64,000 bases of DNA from Coptis chinensis (Eukaryota; Streptophyta; Magnoliopsida; Ranunculales; Ranunculaceae). This document shows positions 34,175 through 45,831 of this stretch, piece by piece (position 1 is the first letter of the stretch; every line of letters begins with the position of its first letter). The notes beneath the pieces were generated by a model that saw nothing but the letters and a program-made list of their open reading frames with translations, had not been told where the DNA came from and searched no databases. The stretch lies in NCBI GenBank assembly GCA_015680905.1, contig CM027378.1, positions 58,925,501-58,989,500 on the forward strand, read 5' to 3'. Position numbers and translations under genes: made by a program.

Positions 34175-35371
34175 TTATAGGTTGTGAGGTAGGAGTTGGA
34201 AGGGCGTCACCGTGGTTTTCGCCGATTCCTCGCCCCGCATAATGATTTTATTGTCGATGGTTCGGCCAGAACGAAAAGTGATAATGGCATTTACCTCACC
34301 CTGGCTTGGATTACTAGATCCTAGTGCATTGTTGAGTTCAAAGGCAGTGTTTGTAGGCTTAGGGTTTGGAACTGCTTGGCGGGGAACACGCCTTTTGACT
34401 TTTATCCCCGAGCTAAATTTGAATAGATTGCATTGGATAGAAGCTAGGATTTGATTATGTTGATTTTGGTATGTCAGAAAAGTTTCAGCTATTTTATCGG
34501 CTGTGGATTGTACCAGTGGAGCAGCAGGAACTAGTTCACGGTTATTATTTACGGGTTGATTTTGGTAGCCATATCCTTGATTAGCAGGAACAAGGTTGCG
34601 GTTGTTTTGGTACCATATATTTGCATTGTTGGGAAAATTACTTTGCCCTTGCTGGAATTGCGGAGGATTTCCTTGACGATAGGAATTGTAGTTCGCGGGT
34701 GGTCGTAGAGGAACGTTGTTGACACCCGGAGAAGCTTGTTGTTGGGCAGGGGGTGCCCAAGCTAAATTCGAATGTTGTCGCCAAGGTGCATTAGGAATGA
34801 TGAAAGCACAAGCCTCTTCAGAAGGTCGGGGAGGGCACTCGTATACCAAAGGACAATAAGAATCGGCTTGCTCAGGACTTAAGCAAAGAGGACATGGAGA
34901 AGCGTTGGCAGCCATGACCTGTTTGGGTTTTTGATCATTTACTTGTACCGAAAGAGCATCGACCTTTTTGTTTAGGGACTCGATTAGAGTTTTTAATTCC
35001 GGATCGGGTTTGACCTCGAACATAGACGTAACTTTGGTGGGAGTGTCTTTAGAAGATCTAGAAGAATCATTATTTCCCCAATGGGTGCTTCGTGAAGCCT
35101 GTTTCTCAAGAAACGTGTATGTTTCAGTAGCGCCCTTGTCCATGAAACAACCGCCGTTCATGATATCTAAGGTTTCCTTTTGATGGTCAGAGAGGCCATT
35201 AAAGAATGAACGGACTAATACAGCGGTGTCGAGTTGATGATGGGGACATTCGAGAAGCAGATCAGTAAATCTGCTCCATGCTTCTGAAAAAGATTCTTGG
35301 GGGTGTTGGCGAAAGAATTGAATCTTTTGAAGCATTTCTGTAGTTTTCTTCTGAGTATAGAACTTTATCAT
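34175..35371 (-). CDS. Athila Gag, C-terminal two thirds (open frame)
   Basis: 398 codons. Starts within the gag homology region (QHPQESFSEAWSRFTDLLLE, FNGLSDHQKETLDIMNGG), followed by a linker and a Cys-containing CPLCLSPEQADSYCP zinc-binding-like segment. A long Asn/Gln/Pro-rich region (NNRNLVPANQGYGYQ) precedes a coiled-coil and the RSGRTI segment near the protease. The frame is free of stops, but the gag N-terminus is in another frame (35616-35876), so the full protein is not made from one ORF. Confidence 0.75.
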   Translation of the reverse strand: MIKFYTQKKTTEMLQKIQFFRQHPQESFSEAWSRFTDLLLECPHHQLDTAVLVRSFFNGLSDHQKETLDIMNGGCFMDKGATETYTFLEKQASRSTHWGNNDSSRSSKDTPTKVTSMFEVKPDPELKTLIESLNKKVDALSVQVNDQKPKQVMAANASPCPLCLSPEQADSYCPLVYECPPRPSEEACAFIIPNAPWRQHSNLAWAPPAQQQASPGVNNVPLRPPANYNSYRQGNPPQFQQGQSNFPNNANIWYQNNRNLVPANQGYGYQNQPVNNNRELVPAAPLVQSTADKIAETFLTYQNQHNQILASIQCNLFKFSSGIKVKRRVPRQAVPNPKPTNTAFELNNALGSSNPSQGEVNAIITFRSGRTIDNKIIMRGEESAKTTVTPFQLLPHNL

Positions 35372-35615
35372 GAATGCTTATGCGAAGTTTGGCCCATGTG
35401 TCGATGGATTGCGGCGCCGCTTCGCTTGAGAGCCAAACCGGAAGCTTTATCAGCTAAGGTGAAGGGAAACAACCTAAGCAAGACTTGTTCGTTGGTAACG
35501 ATCCGGATGGCGGAAAGTGGTGACTACTTGTTGCATCCGGACGAAGGTGATTAGACGGTTTTTCATGGTCTAGACCATGGTAAACAGGTAACAAACCGAA
35601 AATGTTTGGCGGAAT

Positions 35616-35876
35616 TCAAAAATCACCTACAATAGCATCGAGTTTAATGCAAGAAGCAGGTCCTTGTAAGGCAGTATAGAAATCCGAAAGGGGTTTCTCG
35701 ATTGTGGGATTTTCCTGGGCCATAATTACTGGAGATGACGGCAACGAAGATGTTTGACGAGGTTGGTTTACGGAGGAGGAACTATGTCTAGGAGATAGCA
35801 TAAGCAGTTGTTTATTGTATTTCCAACGCCGATATGTAAGTTCTAATTCCTTATGTTTACCAGACCGTAGTCCCAT
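35616..35876 (-). pseudogene. Athila Gag N-terminal fragment
   Basis: Ends in MAQENPTIEKPLSDFYT, which resembles the gag start of the third Athila copy at 63847 (KKKLSDFYSPIIGD). The stretch 35372-35615 between it and the main gag frame carries frame changes. Confidence 0.6.
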
Positions 35877-37061
35877 ACAAATATAAATTTTAATTCAAGG
35901 TTCATAAGGAACGAGTTATGACTGGAGGTTTTAGAATTAAGGAAAGAGGGAGGTGAAGCACATCTTCCTAAGTTGTTACTAACTTGAGCAGGTAAGCTAG
36001 GATAATGTGTGAATATTCCAGCAGCCAGGTCACCTGAGAGAATTGAGGGAGGTTGTTCGTGCTAGCACGTTCCTTAATTAGGCAACCTCAATTTTTTTCC
36101 AGTTTCCTAGGCACTGATGGAATAGGATGATGATTATGATGGTGTATTATGCGGGGTGTTATTAAGATGATTTAGATGAAATTTTTAATTACTATGATTT
36201 TTTTTTTTTTAGTTTACGTAATTAATGTATTATGGAGACGTGATTACGAAATATGCAATTAAAACGATAGATGCCAAAATAGAAACTAACTAACATATAC
36301 TAATTTACGCAGAAAGTCTACACATGCAAGTCTATATTACTTATACGTGCAACTATATGTAAGTTATATGTGAGTTAGGGGAATGTCGAGAACGAACTCA
36401 TACAAATGAATACTGCGTACGTGAATTGATGTAACATACACATACAAAATATTCTAAGCAGGTGGTTTGAAACTACACATACATCCAAATATATTCGAAT
36501 CATATTGATCGTGTTAACGTGAATATGTAATGACGAACCACATTTATATGCAAAGAGTTCTTATGCCACACACAAACATGCAAGGTAAAACAAGTTATAG
36601 TAACAACCAAATAATATCCTCGACAAAGTTTGAAGAGTTTAAGGATTTGAAACCTGGTGTCCCGCGATTCCTCGCATTAACGCATCAAACTAACTCCGGG
36701 CTTGTGAACTTATTTTGCTAAACCTGGACAAGAGAGTCCAAAAGAGTAACCGAAAAGGAAAGTGGCTCAGACTGAAAACCGAGTGTTGATACTCCGGGTT
36801 AGTCTCTTGCGCTACTAATTTAGTCTCGTCCGAGACTCTTTTGTCAGTTCAGTACTTCAAGTTCCTACGGAATACTTAAACTGTGCTAATAAAAATAAAC
36901 AAAACTTGGTTCACAGATATTTGTTAGTAGAAAAAGTTAAGGCAAACAGTTACGTAACACGTTAGTATCGTAAAAGAAATAGAAATTTAAAAAAATGAAG
37001 AGGTAGGGGAGGGGGTTTATGTTTGATGTATTCTAGTTATTACGTTAAGTCCAGAGTCCTT
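35877..37061. other. Athila 5' leader
   Basis: Non-coding sequence between primer site and gag, as usual in Athila. Contains a palindromic AGTCTCGTCCGAGACT near 36820-36835. Nothing else recognised. Confidence 0.5.
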
Positions 37062-37079
37062 CGGCATGCAGCGGCGCCA
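37062..37079 (-). promoter_or_regulatory. Primer binding site of the nested Athila
   Basis: Minus strand reads TGGCGCCGCTGCATGCCG two bases inside the 5' LTR. The first 12 bases fit the 3' end of plant tRNA-Asp, the usual Athila primer, with one mismatch; the remainder has diverged. Confidence 0.7.
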
Positions 37080-37081
37080 TT

Positions 37082-38786
37082 TGATAAAACACTGGTATTA
37101 CACGTTTATTGTTTTCAGTTACTTATTTTCTTAAGTCCGAGGTCCACAGTCCAAAGTCCAAAGTCCAAAAACCTAAGTCCAAAGTCCAAAGTCCAACGTC
37201 CGTATAGTCGTACGTTTTAGTCAAGTTACCTTACTCATGTGGGTTTGGTAGGATAGGTCGAGTAAGGGATCGTACAAACCTTAGGGCTCGGAAAAGGTTC
37301 ACAACTGGAATTACAACTTTTGGTGAGTACGATTTTAGGTTTTTTTTAGTTGGTTTTAATTAAATTAACGGTAATGCAAATAATGTAAATTACTACAGTG
37401 ATTATTTGTAGGTAAACCAAAATAGAGAAACAGGGACAAAGTAAATCATACTCATGCAAGAATCATTTTTTAACAGTTTATATTACCACATCACTACATC
37501 TCTAATTCGTCTCGTGTTCGGAGACGACGTCGAGTATTGATCCCTAGCGCATGCCCACATCTCTGAGCCGCATCACACTAGCATAAGGAGTTGAACTAAT
37601 ATTTCATCTCTAGAATATCATTTCAACTCCTAGCTCGATTCCACATCAGCTGGACAAATTGGAGAGCTGTCTGACACCATAAAGTCGCTACAGGAGACAT
37701 TTTTGGTCGCTACCGAGACTGATCGAGCATCAAGACTCAAAATTTGTCCGATCTCGATCATTTTGGGACCGGATGTCTAATCTATGCCTAATTCCTAAGT
37801 AGTGATTCTAGAATATTAACGAAGTCAATCCGATTCTCACACGAAGTAAAGATAACCCTCCGAGGGGATTAGCTCATGGTCATTGAAGGAATAATAAAAC
37901 TTGCTGTATACATTAAGTAAATAAATGCAGGACAGGAATTACACTAGAAAAGAAATGACTGTTATTAAGGGTAAATGACTTACATTATTTAAGCTGCTGG
38001 AAAGTAAATGACGGAATGTAAGTGCTGAATTAAAACTAACTACTGCTAAGCGGAAGCTAGAGCATAAAATGCTGAAGGAAAATATATGAAGGCTACCCCC
38101 TCATATATATAGGCTGATGTCCGTGAATGATTTAATTGAGTTTTGGCCTTATGCTAATTGAAACGTTCAAAACTTTGAGAATCAAAGTTTTGTTTTTATC
38201 CGTTTTAATTTTGTCTTTTACCTTATTAAGGTTTCGTCCTTTAGCTAATTTCAATTCAAACCACCTGGTTTGAATTGGTACGTGTCTTCTATATTGCGAG
38301 GTGGCACCAAATTAAAACCATCACTTGCCACCTGCCTATGCTGACTCGTCATGCCTTCTGGGCCCGCAAAGTGGGTCCACTTAGTATGTCTAGTGGCGGC
38401 TGGCATTTTTACAACTTTCTATCTTTGCATAGAGTTTGTCGCCCTGGTCACTCTGGCAGTTCACTAGCCAACATCGGCACCCCGATTTATCCGATTTGAG
38501 CTTCGGAAGTTTGTTGCTTCTTTATATGTGGACCCGTTCTGCACTGGTTTTGTTCTTTTGGAAACTTCGGCTTTAGTCAGGCTTTGTTGGGCTTCACTGG
38601 GGTTGAGTGGGAAACTTCAAATATTCTAGTATTCCCATACTTCATGCATGTTTTATCATTATATTCATTTAAATGCGGAAACCTGCAAAAGTATGAAAAT
38701 ATAATTATTACATGATTATTAAACATATAATCGATCAAAATGCTATGTCTCTCGGAGTTTAATATTACAGTTTTGGGTGCTTATCA
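37082..38786 (-). mobile_element. 5' LTR of the nested Athila element (right copy)
   Basis: 1705 bp, TGATAAAACACTGG to GCTTATCA; partner of 20963-22683. Flanked on the right by the target duplication CAATG (38787-38791). It would hold the promoter for the minus-strand gag-pol transcript; a CTCATATATATAGGC TATA-like stretch lies near 38099-38113. Confidence 0.9.
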
Positions 38787-38791
38787 CAATG
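38787..38791. repeat. Target site duplication of the nested Athila (right)
   Basis: CAATG, identical to 20958-20962. Confidence 0.9.
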
Positions 38792-39380
38792 CTTAAGTTC
38801 AACCCCGTACCGAAAGCCTTTTGAAAGCCCTTCCAAAATCTGGAGGTGAACTGACTATCTCTGTCGAAAACAATAGATATAGAGACACCATGGAGTCAAA
38901 CTATCTCTTTAATGTAGACTTTACACAGGTCATCCATGCCATGAGTCTTCCGGACTGGTAGAAAGTGAGCCGACTTCGTTAATCTATCCACAATCACCCA
39001 TATGGTGTCATGCTCTCTCTGTGATCTAGGCAAGCCTTCAACAAAATCGATAGTCACGTGCTCCCATTTCCATTCAGCTACTGGTAATGGTTGTAAAGAC
39101 CCAGCCGGCCTCTGATGCTCTGCTTTAACCTGTTGACATGTGAAGCACTTAGACACATACTCTGCCACATTGCGTTTCATATGCTTCCACCAAAATTGTT
39201 GTTTTAGCTCTTTGTACACTTTCGTACTCCTTGGATGTACCGTGTACCTCATGCGATGAGCCTCATCTAATAATTCCTTCCTTAGCGCAGGTGATTCAGG
39301 AACTACAAGCCTGCCTCTAAGTCTCAAACCACCATCCAGGGCAACTGCAAAATCAGAATCATTCCCAGATGATACTTCGG
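38792..39380 (-). pseudogene. Chromovirus integrase, N-terminal half (before the Athila insertion)
   Basis: Carries the HHCC zinc-binding domain (DEAHRMRYTVHP, then KCFTCQQVK), the first catalytic Asp (VTIDFVEGLPRS) and, past a stop at 38896, the second (FDRDSQFTS). It ends at the Athila target site and continues at 20957. Confidence 0.9.
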
Positions 39381-39396
39381 CAACTCTTGCTTGAAC

Positions 39397-39930
39397 CTAA
39401 GTGTCGCCACTTTGAGCCTTAATCAATATGGAAATAAGCATAGGGCGAACCGTCATAGTCCCCAAATATACCATAGGTTCCTGAGACGTGGGATGAATAT
39501 TGTACTCTACTGCATACTCAACAAGTCTCCACCAATAAGTCATCAAATATGCAACTCTAGCATGTGGTTTTCGACTCAATGCATCAGCCACAATGTTGGC
39601 CTTACCAGGATGATACTGGATAGGGACTCTAAAGTCCTCAAGCAACTCTATCCATCTTCTTTGTCTCATGTTCAACTCCTTTTGAGAGAATAAATACTTT
39701 AAACTCTTGTGGTTAGAAAAGATCTCGAACTTCTCGCCATACAAATAGTGTCTCCATATCCTGAGTGCAAAGACTACGACGGCCAACTCTAGATCATGAG
39801 TAGGGATAATTTTGTTCATGCATTTTAAGTTGTCTAGAAGCATATGCTACCACTCTGCCACCCTGCATCAAAACACATCCTAAGCCCTGGTGTGAAGCAT
39901 CTGTATATATGACATAACTAACTCCACTCT
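39397..39930 (-). pseudogene. Chromovirus RNase H
   Basis: Frame 39397-39843 with [40 protein letters not shown] and [17 protein letters not shown], the standard gypsy RNase H and connection. Asn replaces Asp in the T-D-H-K-S-L motif (SNHKSL), so one catalytic position is altered. A frame change separates it from the RT. Confidence 0.85.
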
Positions 39931-41151
39931 AAGGAATGACCAAGACTGGTGCGATGGATAATTTGGACTTCAAGGTATCAAATGCATGCTGACAATGGTC
40001 TGTCCAAACAAAAGGTACACCCTTACAGGTTAACTGAGTCAAGGGAGCTGAAATACGTGAGAACCCCTCAATAAAGCGCCTATAATAGCCAGCTAATCCA
40101 AGAAAGCTACGGATCTCTGTTACAAAACTAGGTTGTTGCCAGTTCAAAACTGTATCAACCTTGGAGGGATCTACCCCCTCGGAAACCACATGGCCCAAGA
40201 ACTTCACTTCTTGTAACCAAAATTCACACTTCTCTAGCTTCGCATACAACTGATTCTCTCTAAGAGCACGAAGTGCAATCCGTAGATGATCTATATGCTC
40301 CTCACAGGACCTTGAGAAAATCATAATATCGTCAATAAGTACAATCACAAACTGATCAAGATAAGGTCTAAACACCATGTTCATTAAGTCCATAAAGAAA
40401 GTTGATGCGTTCGTCAACCCGAATGGCATAACCAAAAACTCATACGAGCCATAACGAGTCACAAAAGCAGTCTTAGGCACATCAGCCTTTCTGACCCTCA
40501 TCTGATAAAAACCAGTTCTCAAGTCAATCTTTGAGAACCACTTGAATTGGCTCCCCTTAGCAAGTCAAACAAGTCATAAATACACGGTAATGGGTATCTG
40601 TTCCGGATGGTCTTCTTGTTTAGTTCTCTATAATCGATACATAACCAAAGTGAGCCATCTTTCTTCTTGACAAATAAAACTGGTGCACCCCATGGTGATG
40701 TACTATGCCGGATAAAGCCACGATCTAACAAATCTTGGATTTGGGACTTTAACTCATTTAACTCAGTCGGAGCCATGCGATAAGGAGTTCTAGCGATTGG
40801 TGCAGTGCCCAGGACTAGCTCAATACATAAATCAATCTCCCTTGAAGGAGGTAAACCAGGAATATCCTGAAAGACATCCGAAAACTCAGTAGCAATAGGA
40901 ATATCGCCAACCCGCGGCACTAAAACACCCTGCTCTCCATCCTCCAAATGAGCCAAAAATGCCTCAGCCAAGGTATTACCTCTAGCAGTGGTGATGGTCA
41001 CCGGATGGTGTCCAGGTAGCTTAAACGCCACTGTCTTAGCATAACAATCTAACCTCACATGGTATGTTGTTAGCCGATCCATACCCAAGATTACGTCAAA
41101 ATCATGCATTCGCAATACAATCAAATCAATAGGAAAATTCAAATCATCCAT
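39929..41151 (-). pseudogene. Chromovirus reverse transcriptase
   Basis: Two overlapping frames. 40519-41151 covers the end of protease ([18 protein letters not shown]), the linker and the RT fingers ([16 protein letters not shown]). 39929-40522 covers the palm: [29 protein letters not shown] with an intact IDD box, and LGHVVSEGV. The overlap near 40520 marks a single frameshift. Otherwise well preserved, and typical of Tekay/Del-type chromoviruses. Confidence 0.88.
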
Positions 41152-41163
41152 ACTAATAGGACA

Positions 41164-41460
41164 CTATACACATACTCTATCAAGCAAAGAGGTCTCGTCC
41201 AACAGAGTCACCACCTCTAATGGTGTTAACAACTTCTCATGCACAATATCCAAAGCAAGCACAAAACTATAGGATATGAAAGAATGTGTAGCCCCAGAAT
41301 CAAAAAGCACTCGAGCAGGTTTAAAGTGAACTAAGAAGATACCTTCAACCACTACTCCACCTGCCCCACCATCTCTAGGCACTAAAGCATAAGCCCGACC
41401 CTGTGTAGGAACCTGCTGTATTGGCACTGCTGGTATAGGTTGTGGTGCTCTAGGTGCCAC
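41164..41460 (-). pseudogene. Chromovirus protease
   Basis: Reads ARVLFDSGATHSFIS, an intact retropepsin active site (D-S-G-A), after a Pro/Gln-rich linker. A stop at 41164-41166 precedes the frame that holds the second half. Confidence 0.85.
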
Positions 41461-41604
41461 GGCATGTAACTATCCCTGTATCGTATATGTAGTGTATCAT
41501 ATATGTAGTCTGTCAGGTCTGACCACCTCCCTATCCATGATGTCTCTGCCCATTATACCTCTACCCTCTCTGTTTGCGCTGACCTGCCACTATGGTCTCT
41601 GTCC

Positions 41605-42719
41605 CTATTGTCCTTTCAACTGTACTCGAGGTTGCTTGCAATTATTAGCAATGTGACCTTGTTCTCCACAATTGTAATAATGACCATCAAAAGATTTTTG
41701 TACATGTCCCTCCAGCTGTGCTCGAGGATGATTGTAGTAAGTAGCAGTATGGCCATATTCTCCACAGTTATAGCAAAACCCATCAAAAGTTTGTCGTCGT
41801 CCTCCCTGGGTAGTGATAGCTGAAGAAGGTGATGTCCCTGTCTTTTGCTTCTTATGGAAATGATGTTCTTGAACCTTCTTTCCTTTGTCCACACCTACCT
41901 TACTACCTTCTTTAGGCCCATGCTCTAAGTGGTCTTGCTCGACTAACTTTGCTGAATCTACAACTCCCCTCAAGGTTTGGTGTTCTCTAATCTTCATGAG
42001 TGTTCTCAATCTGTCACATAAGCCATCCTCAAACTGACGAGCTTTCTGCTCCTCACTCATGTTGGATGTAGTAAAACGCATGAGCTGATAAAACTTCATC
42101 TCATACTCTGAAACAGACATGTTTTCCTATGTTAGATTCAGAAACTTTCGAGCCATGGCTGATCTAGCACTATTAGGAAAGTACGGTAAATAGAATCGTT
42201 TACAAAACTCGTCCTAAGTAAGCACTTGTCGCTCCTCAGCACTAGCCACGGTCTTCCACCATATGGAAGCGTCTCCCTCTAAGCAAACACTAGCCAACCG
42301 TTGCTTCTACAAATTTGTATAATCCATGACAGTGAACAATGTCTCTATATTTTAATAGAAGTGCTGGAAAACTTTTGGGGTCGCAGCTTCAAGAATTTCT
42401 CCACAGTTCTAGTCCAAGCTTTGTGGTCATGTACTTCCTCGGCAACTACCAGTACAAGTGGTGCAACAAGAGGACCTATGGCGCCTCTCTCTAGCTGGGC
42501 AACCCTACAACCTGTCTCATTAACCACCTATTTTGAACGTTCCATCGACCTTACCAAAGCGGCTGCCCATGGAGGCATCTCCTCAGCAGTAGTCCCTGTA
42601 GCCACTGGTGGTGACGGTAGTGGCTGTGGTGGTGGTGGATCAGTACCCACACCAGTACCAATATCCTTAAGTCTAACCGTGCGACTAGCCTTTTTACCAC
42701 CTTTTCTCTTGGGTGGCAT
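41605..42719 (-). pseudogene. Chromovirus Gag
   Basis: ATG at 42719 starts MPPKRKGGKK, typical for this clade, with a stop at about 42528 and a frame break before the retrotransposon gag domain in 41605-42120 (SVSEYEMKFYQLMRF, EEQKARQFEDGL). Two zinc knuckles lie in tandem: CYNCGEYGHTATYY has lost its last Cys and YYNCGEQGHIANNC its first, so neither is complete. The paired FDG-(C/Y)YNCGE repeats indicate an internal duplication. Confidence 0.8.
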
Positions 42720-42915
42720 ACTGAAATAGGACAAGAAACACTAACACTAGTACCTACCTGCATCCAAAAGCGGAAATAGTTTCTCAAAGTCAAACCTAAG
42801 CCAAATTGATAGAAATAATTAACAAACTAACGTCCTCACTCACCTAACTTCAATATATGGTTCTAAGATGCAAAAGAATAAAGAATAACAAGAGTTTATA
42901 GGACCCTTAAACCTA

Positions 42916-42928
42916 GGCTCTGATACTA
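42916..42928 (-). promoter_or_regulatory. Primer binding site of the chromovirus
   Basis: Minus strand TAGTATCAGAGCC, three bases from the LTR end. It matches the initiator-Met tRNA primer site (TGGTATCAGAGC) with one change, as expected for chromoviruses. Confidence 0.75.
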
Positions 42929-42931
42929 AAT

Positions 42932-44508
42932 TGTAACGCCCCAATTTTTATGGCATTCCATCCGGCCAGTCTGAAACACTAAAGAAATGGCACGACAACT
43001 ACATCGAGTTCACAAGGCTAAAATAAAAGCTAGAAATAGTATTCCATCCTAGAGGAGATGTGTAAAGATGGAAGTTTACAAAACTATCAAAGTTTGATAG
43101 TTACAACTAAATCCAAAAATAGAGATTACATGATCACATCTTAAAATGGATCCAAGGTTTTGCATACATTTGCAAAACAACGAAATAACCAAAAGACATG
43201 AACAAGACAAGAACCCACTAAGCTTATCTAAGCGACACTCCGTCAACTATGTGGATCACCTGCAAAAGAATTTATATAAAGACGTCAACGCGCTAAGCAA
43301 GCAAATTTATTAACAAGCCCTTAAGATATATAATTAGAATAAGAATTGGAAACAAGAAAAATAAAACACATATAACACAATATACCTTATGATAAATCTC
43401 AAATATACTAAGCATCACTTTGCATAACACATAACAAATACCGAGGTCTACATAACGTATAGGTAATACATTATCATACGTATATGGTACAAATGGCTCT
43501 TCGCCTTTCACTCAAGGCATCGATCGCCATGTTTAGCAGTGGGTTCAACATGGTAGTCCCAACTCTACCACCACTCTAACCCATGGGTTCAACATGATCG
43601 ACGGTGCCACTTTCGTCAAAGTATTCAACGTACGCCCCTTGAGTGACCTGGGTTCAACGTGAAGACCATTCCCATAACCAATAATCACAAATATGTATAT
43701 CTAACACTTAGATAATAAAATCAATTCCACCCCAAATAATGTCAATACGAAAGTGAAACATAATATACCAATTCTTGAGAATAGACATCATCCTATCATC
43801 ATAGATTAGTATATTACTACTGTCTAAACACTATCATATAATAGGAACGTCTAACAAGCTTATCATACATCATTTCTTCCTTCACACAATAACCATACAA
43901 GCTAACACTTATTGCTCGACATTCAATAATAAGAAAAATCACTTCATAAAGAACAATTATTAATCTCCTAGATAATTCGGAATATAACTAATCATAATCA
44001 AAGCATAAATACTCTATAATTTATAGATATAAATGCTATAACACCAATTGTTAACAATACAATATATTTCTACCCATTTTCAACCACAAACTCCAATTAA
44101 ACTTAAGGATTTGAAGGTAGAGTCACTTGCCTCGACTCCTTTAGCTTCTAAATAAGATCAAACCCACGAAATATCTTTGATTTAGCTCCAAATCTAGCAC
44201 CCCACCAAAGCCCTACTTTGTATATTATAGCAATTGTGAAGAAGATTGATTAGAAGGTCTTTCGCCACTCAACTAGCTGGGAAAAGTGCATATACTTGCC
44301 CCACAACAAAACCGTAACCTAGCTCTTGTGGAGACATTGAAAAAAGAAAGATCGAGATGAAAGGGATGAGAAGTCGAAGTCGAAATCAAATAATGTGTAC
44401 GCACTATTTTTTTCCCTTTTTGTGGCTTTTCTTCATGGGTTAAAAGGTACTGGGTTATTATTGGGCCCAACCCAAAAAAAAACCCTATTACTATATATAA
44501 GGTTTGCA
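42932..44508 (-). mobile_element. 5' LTR of the Tekay-like chromovirus (right copy)
   Basis: 1577 bp partner of 18346-19924. The inner edge TGTAACGCCCC is next to the primer site and the outer edge ends AAGGTTTGCA. CTATATATAAGG near the outer edge would be the TATA box of the minus-strand transcript only if it lay upstream of the start; its position at the very LTR start makes that doubtful. Confidence 0.8.
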
Positions 44509-45102
44509 ATTTTACATGTTGTGTGTTTTACTTGCTTTATATATATTTCTATTGCTTGTTTGTGATAGTTATATCTAGGGCTATCAATGGATCGATTTGG
44601 ATTGGGTTTTGGAAATCCAAACCCAAAACCGAACCGAACCGATAAGATATATTGCAACCGGAAACTGAATCACCCGAACCAAAAACTATAAAATCAATTA
44701 AATCCTAAATTAAATCAATTAATTTCAGCCACACAATTGATAAACATATACAAAATGAATCATAAATATTACTAAAATGACATCTTATCGGTTCGGGTTC
44801 ATATCGGTTAGGTGGAGGGCAAACCCGAAACCAAACCATTATCTTATCGGATCAATTCGATTTTAGGTCAGTGAAGGACAAACAAAATTAGCAAAACCCA
44901 AACCATTTTTTATCGGTTTGGTTCGGATCGGCTATCAGGTTATCAAAACCCATTGACAGCCCTAGTTATATCCATAGTTTAGGTTGTGGTTGTTAGTTGT
45001 AGTGAAAAATTAGATTTTTTTTTATTGGAGTAGTAGATTGTCCAAGTGCAAGCTATCTTAGTGGGGATCGATTGGTATCGATTGGTATTGTTTTCCCCAA
45101 CA
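44509..45102 (+). mobile_element. Copia 3' LTR, second part (holding a MITE)
   Basis: Continues the copia LTR broken at 18345 and ends TTTTCCCCAACA, with terminal AACA complementary to the TGTT start at 17802. Without the two insertions the LTR would be about 740 bp. Joining across the 26 kb chromovirus is inferred from position and termini. Confidence 0.5.
44575..44963. mobile_element. hAT-type MITE
   Basis: 389 bp with terminal inverted repeats: left CTAGGGCTATCAATGG, right CCATTGACAGCCCT. It is flanked by a perfect 8 bp target duplication AGTTATAT (44567-44574 and 44964-44971), the length made by hAT transposases. The interior is rich in AACCGAACCG-type and TATCGGTTCGG-type inverted pieces and has no ORF, so it depends on a transposase elsewhere. 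Confidence 0.88.
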
Positions 45103-45405
45103 TAAAGTTACCTTCTGAATTTCTAAAAGTTGCTCTTAGTGACATTGGTTCCAGGAGTTTCCTAGTAGCAAGCTTTTATTTGTGGTGCCTTAGGATACTG
45201 AGGTTTTATGCCCCATTGCTCGAGAATGTTCAAGTCAGTTGTACCTCTCACTGCACCCTTTGAGAGATGTCCAGTTTGTTGAATGCTTTTGTTCACCTGT
45301 TGTCTGCACCAAGTCATGTTCGGTTTCAATTTTAATTACTGAGGTTGTCAAATTAATATGCTTGCATTGCTACTAAACTTGAAATTGTTTAATGCAAAAA
45401 AACAG

Positions 45406-45572
45406 TCATAGGTTTGGCATTGGCAGTCACAAACTCACTTAAAATGCCCCACTATGCCAGCTCCCATGAGCAGATGGTGCAATGTGCCATCACTGAAGCA
45501 ATTTCTAATGTCGCAGCTATGGTGACTGGGGAATTGGGGAGTGAAATTGGGAGAGCATTTTGTGTCTATTAA
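45406..45572 (+). CDS. Possible last exon of an unidentified host gene
   Basis: An acceptor-like AAAAAACAG is followed by an open frame of about 55 codons containing AMVTGELGSEIGRAFCVY and ending in TAA at 45570-45572. The upstream 300 bp also looks genic (a frame with LPSEFLKVALSDIGSRSF, 45072-45263). The copia LTR ends at 45102, so the gene may have been cut by that insertion. No family is recognised. Confidence 0.3.
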
Positions 45573-45831
45573 TTTGTTTTGAAGATATGTTTAATAGCTT
45601 AAGTAGTGTTACGTAGACAAGAACCTCTAGCCCACTTTTAAGCATTTTCTATATGAAGGAAGTTGTTAGGATCCTGGTTAACTAATTGACTACTCATTTT
45701 GTGCCCTTCAACTAGAGAAAAGAAGCATTTGCATGATGCATAAACCTATGACCCTAAATATTATTATTCCAAGGATTACATATATATCTCACCAACCAAA
45801 ATGTGAAGTCAGTTGTTCATTTCGTGGAATG

